Assembly (NCBI GenBank): GCA_029257385.1
Contig: JARIBS010000033.1
Span: forward strand, 1 to 64,000
DNA length: 64,000 nt
Direction of reading: 5' to 3'
Origin: Thiorhodococcus sp.
GTDB lineage: Bacteria; Pseudomonadota; Gammaproteobacteria; Chromatiales; Chromatiaceae
Part shown: one piece after another, positions 49,843 through 58,408 of the stretch
Position numbering within the stretch: position 1 is the first letter of the stretch
How the letters are laid out: every line of letters begins with the position of its first letter
The notes under the pieces: generated by a model
Told to the model about the DNA's origin: nothing
Seen by the model: the letters and a program-made list of their open reading frames with translations, nothing else
Database searches by the model: none
Program-made: the position numbers and the translations under genes

Positions 49843-51447
49843 CTAGTGCGCCTGTTTCTGAGGAGCCATGGCGGGCGACATCCCACCTGTCCGCGAGGCT
49901 TCACGCTCATGATAATAACGACCACTGTGCAGCGAGCTGGGTCCAAGGCGTGCGAACTTGAACATCAGGTACATCTCGACGATAAACAGTGCGGTGTAAA
50001 ACAGCGCGAATCCAGCCAGGCTCAGAATAAGATCATTGGCGGTCAGGCTCGACACCGCGATGCTGGTCGGCAGCACCTCGCCGATGGCCCAGGGCTGCCG
50101 TCCGAATTCGGCGACGAACCAACCGGTTTCAGCGGCGATCCAGGGGACCGGAATACTGTAGAGAAACAGTCGCAGCAGCCAACGTTTGTCCTGGATGACC
50201 CGCTTGGCGTTGTAGTAGAAGCCCGCCACCAACAGCAACAGCATCCACACCCCAGCCGCGACCATGATGCGGAAGCTCCAAAAGAGCGGGGCGACCTCGG
50301 GAATCGAGTCCTTGACCGCCTGCTGGATCTGCGCCTCACTGGCCTCGGCCGGATTCTCTATATAGGGCTTGAGCAGCAGGCCGTAGCCCAGATCGTCCTT
50401 GTGCTCATCGAACACGGCGCGATTGGCCAGGGTGTCCTCGCCGCGACGCAGACGCTGCAGATATTCATAGGCGATCATACCGCTGCGGATACGGATCTCG
50501 TGCTGGATCATCAGGTCTTTCAGCCCGGTTACCTGTTGGTCGAGTGAGCGGGTCGCGATCAGCCCGAGCAGCCAGGGGATCTTGATCGCATCGTGCGTTT
50601 CCTCGGCCTCGTTGTCCGGGCGACCGTAGAGCGTGAAGGCTGCGGGCGCAGGCTCAGTGTGCCACTCGGCCTCGATGGCGGCGAGCTTCACCTTCTGCAC
50701 GTCGCCCACCTCATAGCCTGATTCGTCCCCGAGCAGAATCACCGAGAGGATCGAGGCGAGTCCAAAACCGACGGCAATCGAGAAGGAGCGTTTCGCAAAG
50801 GCCAGATCTCGCCCCTTGAGCATGTACCAGGCACTGATGCCGAGTACGAACATAGAGGCCGTGACATAACCGGCTGCAACCGTATGCACGAATTTGACCT
50901 GCGCGACGGGATTGAACACCAGCTCCGTGAAGCTGGTCATCTCCATGCGCATGGTCTCGGGATTGAATTCGGAGCCGACCGGATTCTGCATCCAAGCGTT
51001 GGCGATCAGAATCCACAGCGCGGAGAGGTTCGAGCCGACCGCAGTCATGAAGGTCACGGTCAGATGCTGGCGTTTGGACAACCGCTCCCAGCCGAGAAAG
51101 AACAGCCCGATGAAGGTCGATTCCAGGAAGAACGCCATCAGCCCTTCGATTGCCAGAGGGGCGCCGAAGACGTCGCCGACATAGTGACTGTAATAGGCCC
51201 AGTTGGTCCCGAACTGAAACTCCATGGTCAACCCGGTGGCCACGCCGAGCGCAAAGTTGATGCCGAAGAGCTTGCCCCAGAACTTGGTCATGTCCCGGTA
51301 GATCTCGCGACCGGTCATGACATAGACGCTCTCCATGATCACCAGGATCCAGGAAAGCCCCAGCGTGAGGGGAACGAACAGGAAATGATACAAAGCGGTG
51401 GTCGCGAACTGCCATCGTGAGAGTTCGACCAGCGTACTGTCGAGCAT
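49843..51447 (-). CDS. cydA: Cytochrome bd ubiquinol oxidase subunit I
   Basis: A 534-residue subunit carrying hemes b558, b595 and d, which reduces oxygen with high affinity. The axial His21 lies in [20 protein letters not shown], the E-rich proton/heme region in [16 protein letters not shown], and [21 protein letters not shown] marks the conserved C-terminal part. The quinol-binding Q-loop is the long type, as in E. coli. The 270 bases upstream show no clear FNR site; 51630-51660 is AT-rich. Confidence 0.97.
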   Translation of the reverse strand: MLDSTLVELSRWQFATTALYHFLFVPLTLGLSWILVIMESVYVMTGREIYRDMTKFWGKLFGINFALGVATGLTMEFQFGTNWAYYSHYVGDVFGAPLAIEGLMAFFLESTFIGLFFLGWERLSKRQHLTVTFMTAVGSNLSALWILIANAWMQNPVGSEFNPETMRMEMTSFTELVFNPVAQVKFVHTVAAGYVTASMFVLGISAWYMLKGRDLAFAKRSFSIAVGFGLASILSVILLGDESGYEVGDVQKVKLAAIEAEWHTEPAPAAFTLYGRPDNEAEETHDAIKIPWLLGLIATRSLDQQVTGLKDLMIQHEIRIRSGMIAYEYLQRLRRGEDTLANRAVFDEHKDDLGYGLLLKPYIENPAEASEAQIQQAVKDSIPEVAPLFWSFRIMVAAGVWMLLLLVAGFYYNAKRVIQDKRWLLRLFLYSIPVPWIAAETGWFVAEFGRQPWAIGEVLPTSIAVSSLTANDLILSLAGFALFYTALFIVEMYLMFKFARLGPSSLHSGRYYHEREASRTGGMSPAMAPQKQAH

Positions 51448-51718
51448 GAGCGCTTCTCCGTTGAATTCGCAACCAGATGTCGCCGATGGCTGGGATTTAG
51501 TGTCAACCCCACCGATTCGAGCCTCCCCAGGGCCGGGCGGGTAGGGCAGTTTGCCAGCGCCGGTTGGAGGAGAGACTAGATCAGATCGGTCGCTTAGGGA
51601 ATGACCTCTCGCAAGTGGTTGATAGAATTATTATTATTTTTTTTACAAGGAAGATTGTAAGGTTTTGCGAGAATGTTGGGTGTTTGCTGACCAATCATCA
51701 ATGGAGCTTAATTGACAC

Positions 51719-52081
51719 CTAGCCGTGACCGTGGTTGTGTTCATGCGGCTGTGCCGATGGTAGCGGTTTTCCGGCGGCGAGATCACTCGCTGCGCGTGCC
51801 GGATCCGTGGCGCTCGTGGCATGTACGGCGATGCCCTGGCGCGCCATGCGCTCGATGAAACCCTGGCCCGCGCTTTGGGTGATGAGCGCATCGAGCGCCA
51901 AGCCGAATAAGGGGTGATCGTTGCCGTGATAGTCATGTAAGGACATCCCGGCGGGCAGATCCAGACGCTCGATTTCTGCCGGGGCCTCTTGGCCGTCAGT
52001 CTCCAGGATCAGAAAGCGTCGAGTCTTGCCCGCGTGGGCGGTGATGGTGCGAAAATTCTGGCTGGTAATGGCAATACGCAT
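51719..52081 (-). CDS. NifX/NifB-domain (dinitrogenase cofactor-like) protein with His-rich tail
   Basis: A 120-residue protein that opens MRIAITSQNFRTITAHAGKTRRFLI, the start of the NifX/NafY/IssA fold (as in MRIAVTSQN... sequences). The middle GNDHPLFGLALDALITQSAGQGFIERMARQGI is also typical. The C-terminus is histidine-rich (HEHNHGHG), probably metal-binding. No nif genes are nearby, so a nitrogenase role is not supported; such stand-alone proteins are thought to handle metal clusters. Confidence 0.78.
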   Translation of the reverse strand: MRIAITSQNFRTITAHAGKTRRFLILETDGQEAPAEIERLDLPAGMSLHDYHGNDHPLFGLALDALITQSAGQGFIERMARQGIAVHATSATDPARAASDLAAGKPLPSAQPHEHNHGHG

Positions 52082-52135
52082 TCTGTGCTCCATTAATAGT
52101 GATGTGGCGGGCGCGCTCATCGAGCGTGCGTCCGC

Positions 52136-52543
52136 TTAGACGGGTTGACGTGCAGCGTTACACAAACCCGTTGCCCAGTCTTCCATGGCGGCATTGGCGA
52201 CGGGCATCGGGGTCTCTAAAAAGGTGACCATAAAACCGTCGTCGGTCTCGGCTACACCAATGGAGCGCGGACGACAGGCCAGCAACTGCGGTTTGGGTAA
52301 TGAAATCCCAAAACAGAACACAACATTGCGTGCGGCGCGAATCCCCTCCCCGATGTATCCCTCAGGCAAGCCCCGTGTGTGTGCATAATGGTCAAACTCG
52401 GCGATGAAAACGGCCGAGCGATGGGCTTTGATACAGTCTATAAAGTATCCGCAAATGGCCTCGACCGAGGCAAAGTCGGTTTCCTCGCGCGCGATCTCGA
52501 GACAATAGATAGGGTATTCTGTGAGGGATACAGTCTCTTTCAT
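52136..52543 (-). CDS. Conserved hypothetical protein (possibly DUF6858)
   Basis: A 135-residue soluble protein starting MKETVSLTEYPIYCLEI, with IAEFDHYAHTRGLPEG, AARNVVFCFGISLPKP and LLACRPRSIGVAETDDGFMV. I recall similar proteins in sulfur bacteria, but the family number is tentative. The ATG at 52543 fits the N-terminus; the frame is open further up to 52651. It lies 54 bases before the NifX-like gene on the same strand, so they may form one unit, possibly including the Crp/Fnr gene upstream. Confidence 0.65.
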   Translation of the reverse strand: MKETVSLTEYPIYCLEIAREETDFASVEAICGYFIDCIKAHRSAVFIAEFDHYAHTRGLPEGYIGEGIRAARNVVFCFGISLPKPQLLACRPRSIGVAETDDGFMVTFLETPMPVANAAMEDWATGLCNAARQPV

Positions 52544-52753
52544 CGTCAATTCCAGGGGCGGTCCGTGCAGTTGAGCATACGCATTGCCTGCTCTGTATTG
52601 AGTGATCGCCCACGTGCACGTACGGGCAGATCCCCGCTGCTGTATGAGCATTAGAGACAGGTAACAGGCACCAGTTTAGGGGCTTGGGCAATGCGTGGGC
52701 ATTGAAATCAATCAACGCTTGAGATCGGCTCGCAGTGTGCGGATTTTCGGGCG

Positions 52754-53461
52754 TCAATCCTCGGCGATACGCCGCAGGTTGGGGATGTCGAGCAGGAAGT
52801 GGTTGGGGGAGGTCTCGACCAGCAGGCCCTGGCGCTTGAACTCCGCGATCGTGCGGCTGGCCGTCTCTGTGGTCACGCCGAGCATGGCGCCCATGTCCTC
52901 ACGGCTGAAGAGCTGGCATTGACTCGTCTCGCGGTCGCGCACCAGGCGCAGCAACAGGCGCGCGACGCGTTGGCGCGCCGAACCTGTCGAAAGCTCAGTC
53001 AGCCAGGCATCGGCTTCTGTCAGGGCGCGTTGCCAGCGCGTCATCAGCTCGCGGTGCAGATCCGGATTGTTCTGGCCCAGATCGCGGACCAGACGCGCCG
53101 GAAAGCGGCATACCTCGGTGGCGTGCAGCGCGATGGCGTCGTGGTGGTAGGCCTCATCAAGAAGTGCCTCCAGACCAAGCACGTCGGTCGAGCGGGCAAT
53201 GCGCACGATGCGCTGACTGCCGTCGGGCAGGTACTGTACGAGCTTGAGTGTACCGCTGCGGACCGTGAACATATGCTCGCCGGCGTCGCCGGTGCGATAG
53301 AGATACGCACCGGGTTTGAGCGTGAACTGATCGATGGGATCATGAATGCGTTCAAAATCGGCTTGCTGGAGACCGGCAAAAAGGACAGAGGCCCGCAGCG
53401 AGCAGTGGGTGCAATTCGCTTCGCCAGACCATGCCTCTCGCAAGGTGACAGTTTTCGTCAT
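52754..53461 (-). CDS. Crp/Fnr-family transcription regulator with incomplete FNR cysteine set
   Basis: A 235-residue regulator with a cyclic-nucleotide-binding-like sensor domain (about 30-150) and a winged helix (SREDMGAMLGVTTETASRTIAEFKRQGLL). The recognition helix TTETASR resembles FNR's TVETISR, so an FNR-like DNA site is likely. E. coli FNR uses C20, C23, C29 and C122 for its oxygen-labile cluster. Here C17, C20 and C118 are present but the third N-terminal cysteine is missing (SLRASVLF). It may sense oxygen or redox differently. It is divergent from uup and near cydAB, a plausible target. Confidence 0.88.
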   Translation of the reverse strand: MTKTVTLREAWSGEANCTHCSLRASVLFAGLQQADFERIHDPIDQFTLKPGAYLYRTGDAGEHMFTVRSGTLKLVQYLPDGSQRIVRIARSTDVLGLEALLDEAYHHDAIALHATEVCRFPARLVRDLGQNNPDLHRELMTRWQRALTEADAWLTELSTGSARQRVARLLLRLVRDRETSQCQLFSREDMGAMLGVTTETASRTIAEFKRQGLLVETSPNHFLLDIPNLRRIAED

Positions 53462-53613
53462 CAGTGTGGGTGGATCCCCGAGCCAAAAGTGAGCCAGTAA
53501 GGCGTGCGAAGATGGAATACTAACCTATGTGGAGCGTCCGGGTAGAGCGCGGGACATTCAAGTCACGCCCGATGATCCATCACATCGAACGTCTCAATTT
53601 TTCAGGAAATTTC

Positions 53614-55512
53614 ATGACTCTGTTAAGCCTTGATTCGATCGCCCTGTCCTACGGGATTCCGCCCTTGCTGGAGGATGTCTCCTTCGGCATCGAGCGGGGC
53701 GAGCGCATCTGTCTGATCGGACGCAATGGCACGGGTAAATCCACGCTGCTGCGCATCATCTCCGGCGAGGTGCAGGCCGATGGCGGGCAGGTGCGGGTCG
53801 CGCCGGGGGCGACCATTGCACGCATGGCCCAAGAGGTCCACCTTGGCGAGGATGTCTCGGTGTTCGAGGCCGTCGCGTCCGGATTGGGGGAGCTCGGCGC
53901 GCTTGTCCAGGACTATTTCAGGCTCTCGCACGCGCTGACCGCAGACGCCACGGACGCGATGCTGACCCGGCTCGCGCACATCCAGCAGCAACTCGAGGAC
54001 CGCGGCGGATGGGAGATTGAGCAGAAGACCGAGCGGGTCATCTCGCGTCTTGGTCTGGATCCCGAGGCCCGCTTCCAAGCGCTCTCCGGCGGGATGCAGC
54101 GACGCGTGCTGCTGGCCCGCGCGCTGGTGATCGAGCCGGACCTGCTGCTGCTCGACGAGCCGACCAACCATCTCGATATCACCTCCATCGACTGGCTGGA
54201 GGAGTTCCTGGTGGGCTTTTCCGGTGCGCTGCTGTTCGTGACCCACGACCGGCACTTCCTCCAGCGTGTCGCCACCCGGATCTTAGAGCTTGATCGTGGA
54301 CGCATGACCGACTGGCCAGGAGACTACGCCAACTATCTGCGCCGTCGCGAGGAGCGTCTGCACGCCGAGGCGCAGGCCGCGCAGCACTTCGACCGCAAAC
54401 TGGCGGAGGAAGAGGTCTGGATTCGCCAGGGCGTCAAGGCCCGGCGCACGCGCAACGAGGGGCGCGTGCGCGCGCTCGAATCAATGCGCGCAGAGCGCCT
54501 GACCCGGCGCGAGCTGCAAGGCACGGCACGCCTGCGCGTGAGCGAGGCGGATCGCTCGGGCAAACTGGTGATCGAAGCCGAAGGCGTGACCCATGGCTGG
54601 GGCGATACGCCGGTGCTGCGAGATTTCAGCACGCTCATTCTGCGCGGCGACAAGATCGGCATCATCGGTCCCAACGGCGTGGGCAAGAGTACGCTGCTCA
54701 AGCTCCTGCTCGGCGATCTGGAACCCCAGCACGGACGCATCAGGCGCGCCGACACGCTCCAGGTCGCCTATTTCGACCAGATGCGCGCCCAGCTCGATCC
54801 CGAGAAAAGCGTTCAGGACAACGTCGCGGGCGGCAGCGACCAGATCGAGATCGCAGGCGCAAGCCGTCACGTCCTGTCCTACCTCAAGGACTTTTTGTTC
54901 ACGCCCGAGCGCGCCCGTCAACCAGTCAAGGCGCTCTCTGGCGGCGAACGCAACCGCTTGCTGCTGGCCAAGCTCTTCACCCGACCGGCCAATCTGCTGG
55001 TCATGGACGAGCCGACCAATGATCTGGATACCGAAACGCTTGAGCTACTGGAAGAGCTTCTGGTGAACTTCTCCGGCACCCTGCTGCTGGTCAGCCACGA
55101 CCGGGCGCTGCTCGACAACGTCGTCACCAGTACACTGGTCTTCGAGGGCGATGGCCAAGTCTGCGAATACGTTGGCGGTTATGCCGATTGGCTTAGGCAG
55201 CGACCGGCGCAGCCAGTGCGCTCCGAGACGCCCGTGGGTAAGCCGGCGTCCGGTGCGCACAAGGACACGCTCAAACTTACAGACGGCGCGGCTAAGCTGA
55301 GCTATAAAGAGACGCGCGAATTGGCTGAGCTTCCCGAGCGCATCGAGGCACTCGAACAAGAGCAGTCTGAGCTGCACGGGCGCATGGCCGATCCGGTGCT
55401 CTATCAGGGCGAGACCGGTGCGGTGACCGAGCTGACGACCCGACTTGCGGAACTCGATACTCAGGTCGCGCGCGCCTATCACCGATGGGAGGATCTGGCC
55501 GCGCGTGAGTAG
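53614..55512 (+). CDS. uup: ABC-F ATPase Uup
   Basis: A 632-residue cytoplasmic protein with two ABC domains and no membrane part. Walker A motifs GRNGTGKST and GPNGVGKST, signatures LSGGMQRRV and LSGGERNRL, and the linker EEVWIRQGVKARRTRNEGRVRALESMRAER match Uup (E. coli 635 residues). The C-terminal coiled coil begins at SYKETRELAELPERI. ABC-F proteins act on ribosomes; Uup is also linked to transposon excision. The ATG at 53614 with AGGAAATTTC is preferred over in-frame starts from 53527. Confidence 0.94.
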   Translation: MTLLSLDSIALSYGIPPLLEDVSFGIERGERICLIGRNGTGKSTLLRIISGEVQADGGQVRVAPGATIARMAQEVHLGEDVSVFEAVASGLGELGALVQDYFRLSHALTADATDAMLTRLAHIQQQLEDRGGWEIEQKTERVISRLGLDPEARFQALSGGMQRRVLLARALVIEPDLLLLDEPTNHLDITSIDWLEEFLVGFSGALLFVTHDRHFLQRVATRILELDRGRMTDWPGDYANYLRRREERLHAEAQAAQHFDRKLAEEEVWIRQGVKARRTRNEGRVRALESMRAERLTRRELQGTARLRVSEADRSGKLVIEAEGVTHGWGDTPVLRDFSTLILRGDKIGIIGPNGVGKSTLLKLLLGDLEPQHGRIRRADTLQVAYFDQMRAQLDPEKSVQDNVAGGSDQIEIAGASRHVLSYLKDFLFTPERARQPVKALSGGERNRLLLAKLFTRPANLLVMDEPTNDLDTETLELLEELLVNFSGTLLLVSHDRALLDNVVTSTLVFEGDGQVCEYVGGYADWLRQRPAQPVRSETPVGKPASGAHKDTLKLTDGAAKLSYKETRELAELPERIEALEQEQSELHGRMADPVLYQGETGAVTELTTRLAELDTQVARAYHRWEDLAARE

Positions 55513-55624
55513 CGCTTTTTAAGGGCGTGGTCAGCGCCACCAGCGCTGATTTAAGATCGTACCTGTCATCATCGCTCGCACGCGCTGCGTCGAGTGGTTT
55601 TTCCTTCGTTGTGGAGTTGCGCGC

Positions 55625-56476
55625 TTGAGATTCACGGTCGACGAATTCCGTGCCTGTAAGCACAAATGTATCACCCTGCTGGGGATGTCCGGGGTTGGTA
55701 AGACCTATCTCTCGGCGATGTTGCGCCGCAGCGACTGGTTTCATTACTCGGGCGACTACCGCATTGGCACCCGCTATCTCGATGAGCCGATTCTCGATCT
55801 CATCAAGGCGCACGCCATGCGCGACCCCTTCCTGCGCGAGCTGCTGCGACGCGACTGGATCACGGTTCGCAACATCATCAAGATCAGCGACCTGGGGCCA
55901 GTGCTGAGCTTCGTCGGCAAGCTCGGCAATCCAGAGCGCGGCGGTCTGCCGCTGGAGGAGTTCAGCCGCCGTCAGGCGCTCTATCGCGAGGCCGAGATCG
56001 CGGCCATGCTCGACGTGCCGGTGTTCGTGCGTAAGGCGCAGGAGATCTACAACTATGCCCATCTGGTCAATGATGTGGGCGGGAGTCTGTGCGAGCTCGA
56101 CGAGCCGCGCGTCATCGAGATGCTCGCCGCCCATAGCCTGATCCTCTACATCCGCGTGCCCGAGGCCGATGAGATCAAGCTGATCCAGCGCGCCCAGGCC
56201 GATCCCAAGCCGCTCTATTATCGCCCGGAGTTCCTCCAGGCCGCGGTTAAAGACTATTTGGTGCTACATGCGCTGGAGTATGTGGCACAGATCGACCCCG
56301 ATGACTTCACCCGCTGGGTGTTTCCGCGTCTGTTTCATTCGCGGGTACCGCGCTACGAGGCCATTGCCCGCCCGCACGGCTATACGGTCTCGTCCGAGGA
56401 CGTTGCCAGCGTGCGCGACGAGGCGGATTTTCTCGCGCTGATCGAGTCGGCCATCGGCCGCGCCGAGGCGAGTTGA
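55625..56476 (+). CDS. P-loop NTPase of unknown function
   Basis: A 283-residue protein with Walker A GMSGVGKTY at about residues 20-28 and an HYSGDYRIGTRYL segment reminiscent of kinase-like P-loop proteins. No HTH or membrane helix is visible. The start is a TTG at 55625 preceded by GGAG. It lies 71 bases before metA on the same strand, so they may be co-transcribed; its role is unknown. An alternative is a nucleotide or small-molecule kinase, as the loop after Walker A resembles shikimate/gluconate kinase-type folds. Confidence 0.72.
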   Translation: MRFTVDEFRACKHKCITLLGMSGVGKTYLSAMLRRSDWFHYSGDYRIGTRYLDEPILDLIKAHAMRDPFLRELLRRDWITVRNIIKISDLGPVLSFVGKLGNPERGGLPLEEFSRRQALYREAEIAAMLDVPVFVRKAQEIYNYAHLVNDVGGSLCELDEPRVIEMLAAHSLILYIRVPEADEIKLIQRAQADPKPLYYRPEFLQAAVKDYLVLHALEYVAQIDPDDFTRWVFPRLFHSRVPRYEAIARPHGYTVSSEDVASVRDEADFLALIESAIGRAEAS

Positions 56477-56547
56477 TATCGGCCAGGCCAACACGCGGTA
56501 TCGGCGCCAGGCCGCCAGACTAACGAGCAACAGGATCGCGACCTTTC

Positions 56548-57639
56548 ATGCCTATCGTTGCCCACAATGACTTGCCCGCCTTTGCGCGTCTCAAGGAGGA
56601 AGGCCAGCAGGTTCTCGCCCCCGAGCTTGCGCTGCAACAGGATATCCGCGAGCTGCACATCGGCCTGCTCAACATGATGCCGGATGCCGCGCTGGCCGCC
56701 ACCGAGCGCCAGTTCTTTCGCTTGATCGGACAAAGCAACCAGATCGCGCAGTTCTATGTGCATCCCTTTACCCTCGACACGCTCAAGCGCAGCGCGCAGG
56801 CGCAGGCGCATATCGACCGCTACTACGAGCCTTTCGAGCGTATTCGCGAGGAGGGTTTAGATGCACTCATCGTCACGGGCGCCAATGTCACCGGACCCGA
56901 TCTCGCTCTGGAACCCTTCTGGGAGCCGTTGATCGAGGTCATCGATTGGGCCTATACAAACGTCTGTTCGACCCTGTGCTCCTGTCTCGCCACGCATGCG
57001 GTGATGCAGTTTCGCTATGGACGACGCCGCCAGCCACTGCCCGCAAAGCGCTGGGGCGTCTTTGCGCATCGCGTGGTTGCCAGAAGCCATCCGCTCGTGA
57101 GCAATGTCAATACGCGCTTTGACGTGCCTCACTCCAGATTCAATGACATCAGCCACGCGCAGTTCGTTGCGGCGGGCCTGCACGTGCTGGCCGAGAGCGA
57201 CGCGGCCGGGGTGCACCTGGCGGTCAGCCCCGATGGGTTTCGACAAGTGTTTTTCCAGGGGCATCCCGAGTACGACACCATTTCACTACTCAAAGAGTAC
57301 AAGCGTGAAGTCCAGCGCTTTGGCGCCGGTGTACAGACCACCTATCCGCCGTTTCCAGACAATTACTTCGGCCTCCAGGCCAGCGCCATCCTGGATGAAT
57401 ATCAGGCACGCGTTCGCACCGCACTGGATCAAGAACAACAGGAGTTACCGTACTTTCCCGAGCAACACATTCTCTCGGGTCTGAATAACACCTGGCACGA
57501 TACGGCCGAAGGTGTGATCGGCAATTGGATGGGATTGGTTTATCAAATCACCAACAATGATCGCAATCTCACGTTTATGTCGGGCATTGATCCAGACGAT
57601 CCGTTGGGGCTGAAGCGCGTGACGCCATCGAGCGGTTAG
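56548..57639 (+). CDS. metA: Homoserine O-succinyltransferase
   Basis: A 363-residue enzyme that activates homoserine for methionine synthesis. Motifs are LHIGLLNMMPDAALAATERQF, LIVTGANVTGPDLALEPFW, the nucleophilic cysteine in TLCSCLATHA (C146 by alignment to E. coli C142), and FFQGHPEYDTISLLKEY, which holds the catalytic His/Glu pair. The C-terminus is longer than in E. coli MetA (309). Whether succinyl- or acetyl-CoA is used cannot be read here. Confidence 0.9.
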   Translation: MPIVAHNDLPAFARLKEEGQQVLAPELALQQDIRELHIGLLNMMPDAALAATERQFFRLIGQSNQIAQFYVHPFTLDTLKRSAQAQAHIDRYYEPFERIREEGLDALIVTGANVTGPDLALEPFWEPLIEVIDWAYTNVCSTLCSCLATHAVMQFRYGRRRQPLPAKRWGVFAHRVVARSHPLVSNVNTRFDVPHSRFNDISHAQFVAAGLHVLAESDAAGVHLAVSPDGFRQVFFQGHPEYDTISLLKEYKREVQRFGAGVQTTYPPFPDNYFGLQASAILDEYQARVRTALDQEQQELPYFPEQHILSGLNNTWHDTAEGVIGNWMGLVYQITNNDRNLTFMSGIDPDDPLGLKRVTPSSG

Positions 57640-57968
57640 TGAGTATCGCTGACAAGTTTGTGTTTGTTGTAGAAAAAAAACATTTTAGCGGTGCGCTCAG
57701 CATATCCGCAACTTTTTGTCGCAATAGTTAAAATAAGCTCAATGCATCACATTTTGTGCAGTAAATCAGCGCGGTTCGACCTTGTCGTTTGTTGCTTTAA
57801 TGTACTAAGCTGTATCTATGAGACGCAGCGTGCGACCTATTTGATACAGCATGTGGTTTAGCTGGCTCAGCAGGTCGCTTCCGCGAGACGCCTCCGGCGC
57901 GATCCTGGGTGGTGTAGACGTCTCTCAAACCATTTAAGCAAATACTCTGACATACACGAAGGCCAGCC
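57640..57968. promoter_or_regulatory. Gap of 329 bases upstream of the 88-residue ORF
   Basis: The left half (57660-57820) is AT-rich, with A and T runs. A TTGTTG near 57790 followed by TATCTAT could be a promoter but is only approximate. I see no tRNA, small-RNA terminator or gene. A short hairpin-forming stretch lies around 57880-57910. Confidence 0.35.
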
Positions 57969-58235
57969 ATGATCGAAACAACCGAGAATGCAATCCGCTA
58001 CAAATGGGATCCTTTGACATCAACCGGCTACAAGCTGCGCTTTGATGCGGAAGGCGCCGCCAAGGGCGGCAATTACTGCTTCCATGTCGAAGACTGGCAT
58101 TGCCGCACCGTCACCGGCGAGTGGCCGTGTGAAAATCTCGATGAAGCACTCGGCGTGCTCAACCACTTCTTCCGTGTCGACATCCAGCAGGAGCGCGAGC
58201 GCCTGAGCGCCTGGCTCCGCGTCGACGAGGTCTGA
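57969..58235 (+). CDS. Small conserved-looking protein of 88 residues, function unknown
   Basis: It reads MIETTENAIRYKWDPLTSTG, then AEGAAKGGNYCFHVEDWHCRTVTGEWPC and an amphipathic end FRVDIQQERERLSAWLRVDEV. Three cysteines and two histidines lie within about 25 residues, so metal binding is possible. No signal peptide or membrane segment is present. An ideal terminator follows 30 bases after the stop, so it is its own transcription unit just upstream of soeABC. It is not DsrC-like. Confidence 0.75.
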   Translation: MIETTENAIRYKWDPLTSTGYKLRFDAEGAAKGGNYCFHVEDWHCRTVTGEWPCENLDEALGVLNHFFRVDIQQERERLSAWLRVDEV

Positions 58236-58264
58236 GCGCGACGCACAATTGATCCGATTGCTGG

Positions 58265-58290
58265 AAAGGGCCGTTCGCGGCCCTTTTTTT
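58265..58290 (+). terminator. Intrinsic terminator after the 88-residue ORF
   Basis: GGGCCG (58268-58273) and CGGCCC (58278-58283) close a UUCG loop, preceded by AAA and followed by seven T residues. This is a textbook intrinsic terminator with the stable UUCG tetraloop. Confidence 0.92.
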
Positions 58291-58408
58291 GTTTGCTCGC
58301 CAATTTAGACAAATCAATTCCGAGTATTGTGTGGGTTTGTAAGTGCGCGCGTTCGAATATTAGAATGTTCCAATTGTTCTCGTCGCGATCCAGCCAAAGG
58401 TGCCGCCC

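Noticed and set aside
51448..51718. FNR box upstream of cydA
   Set aside because: TTGAC and TTGAT half-sites occur, but none is paired with ATCAA at the right spacing.
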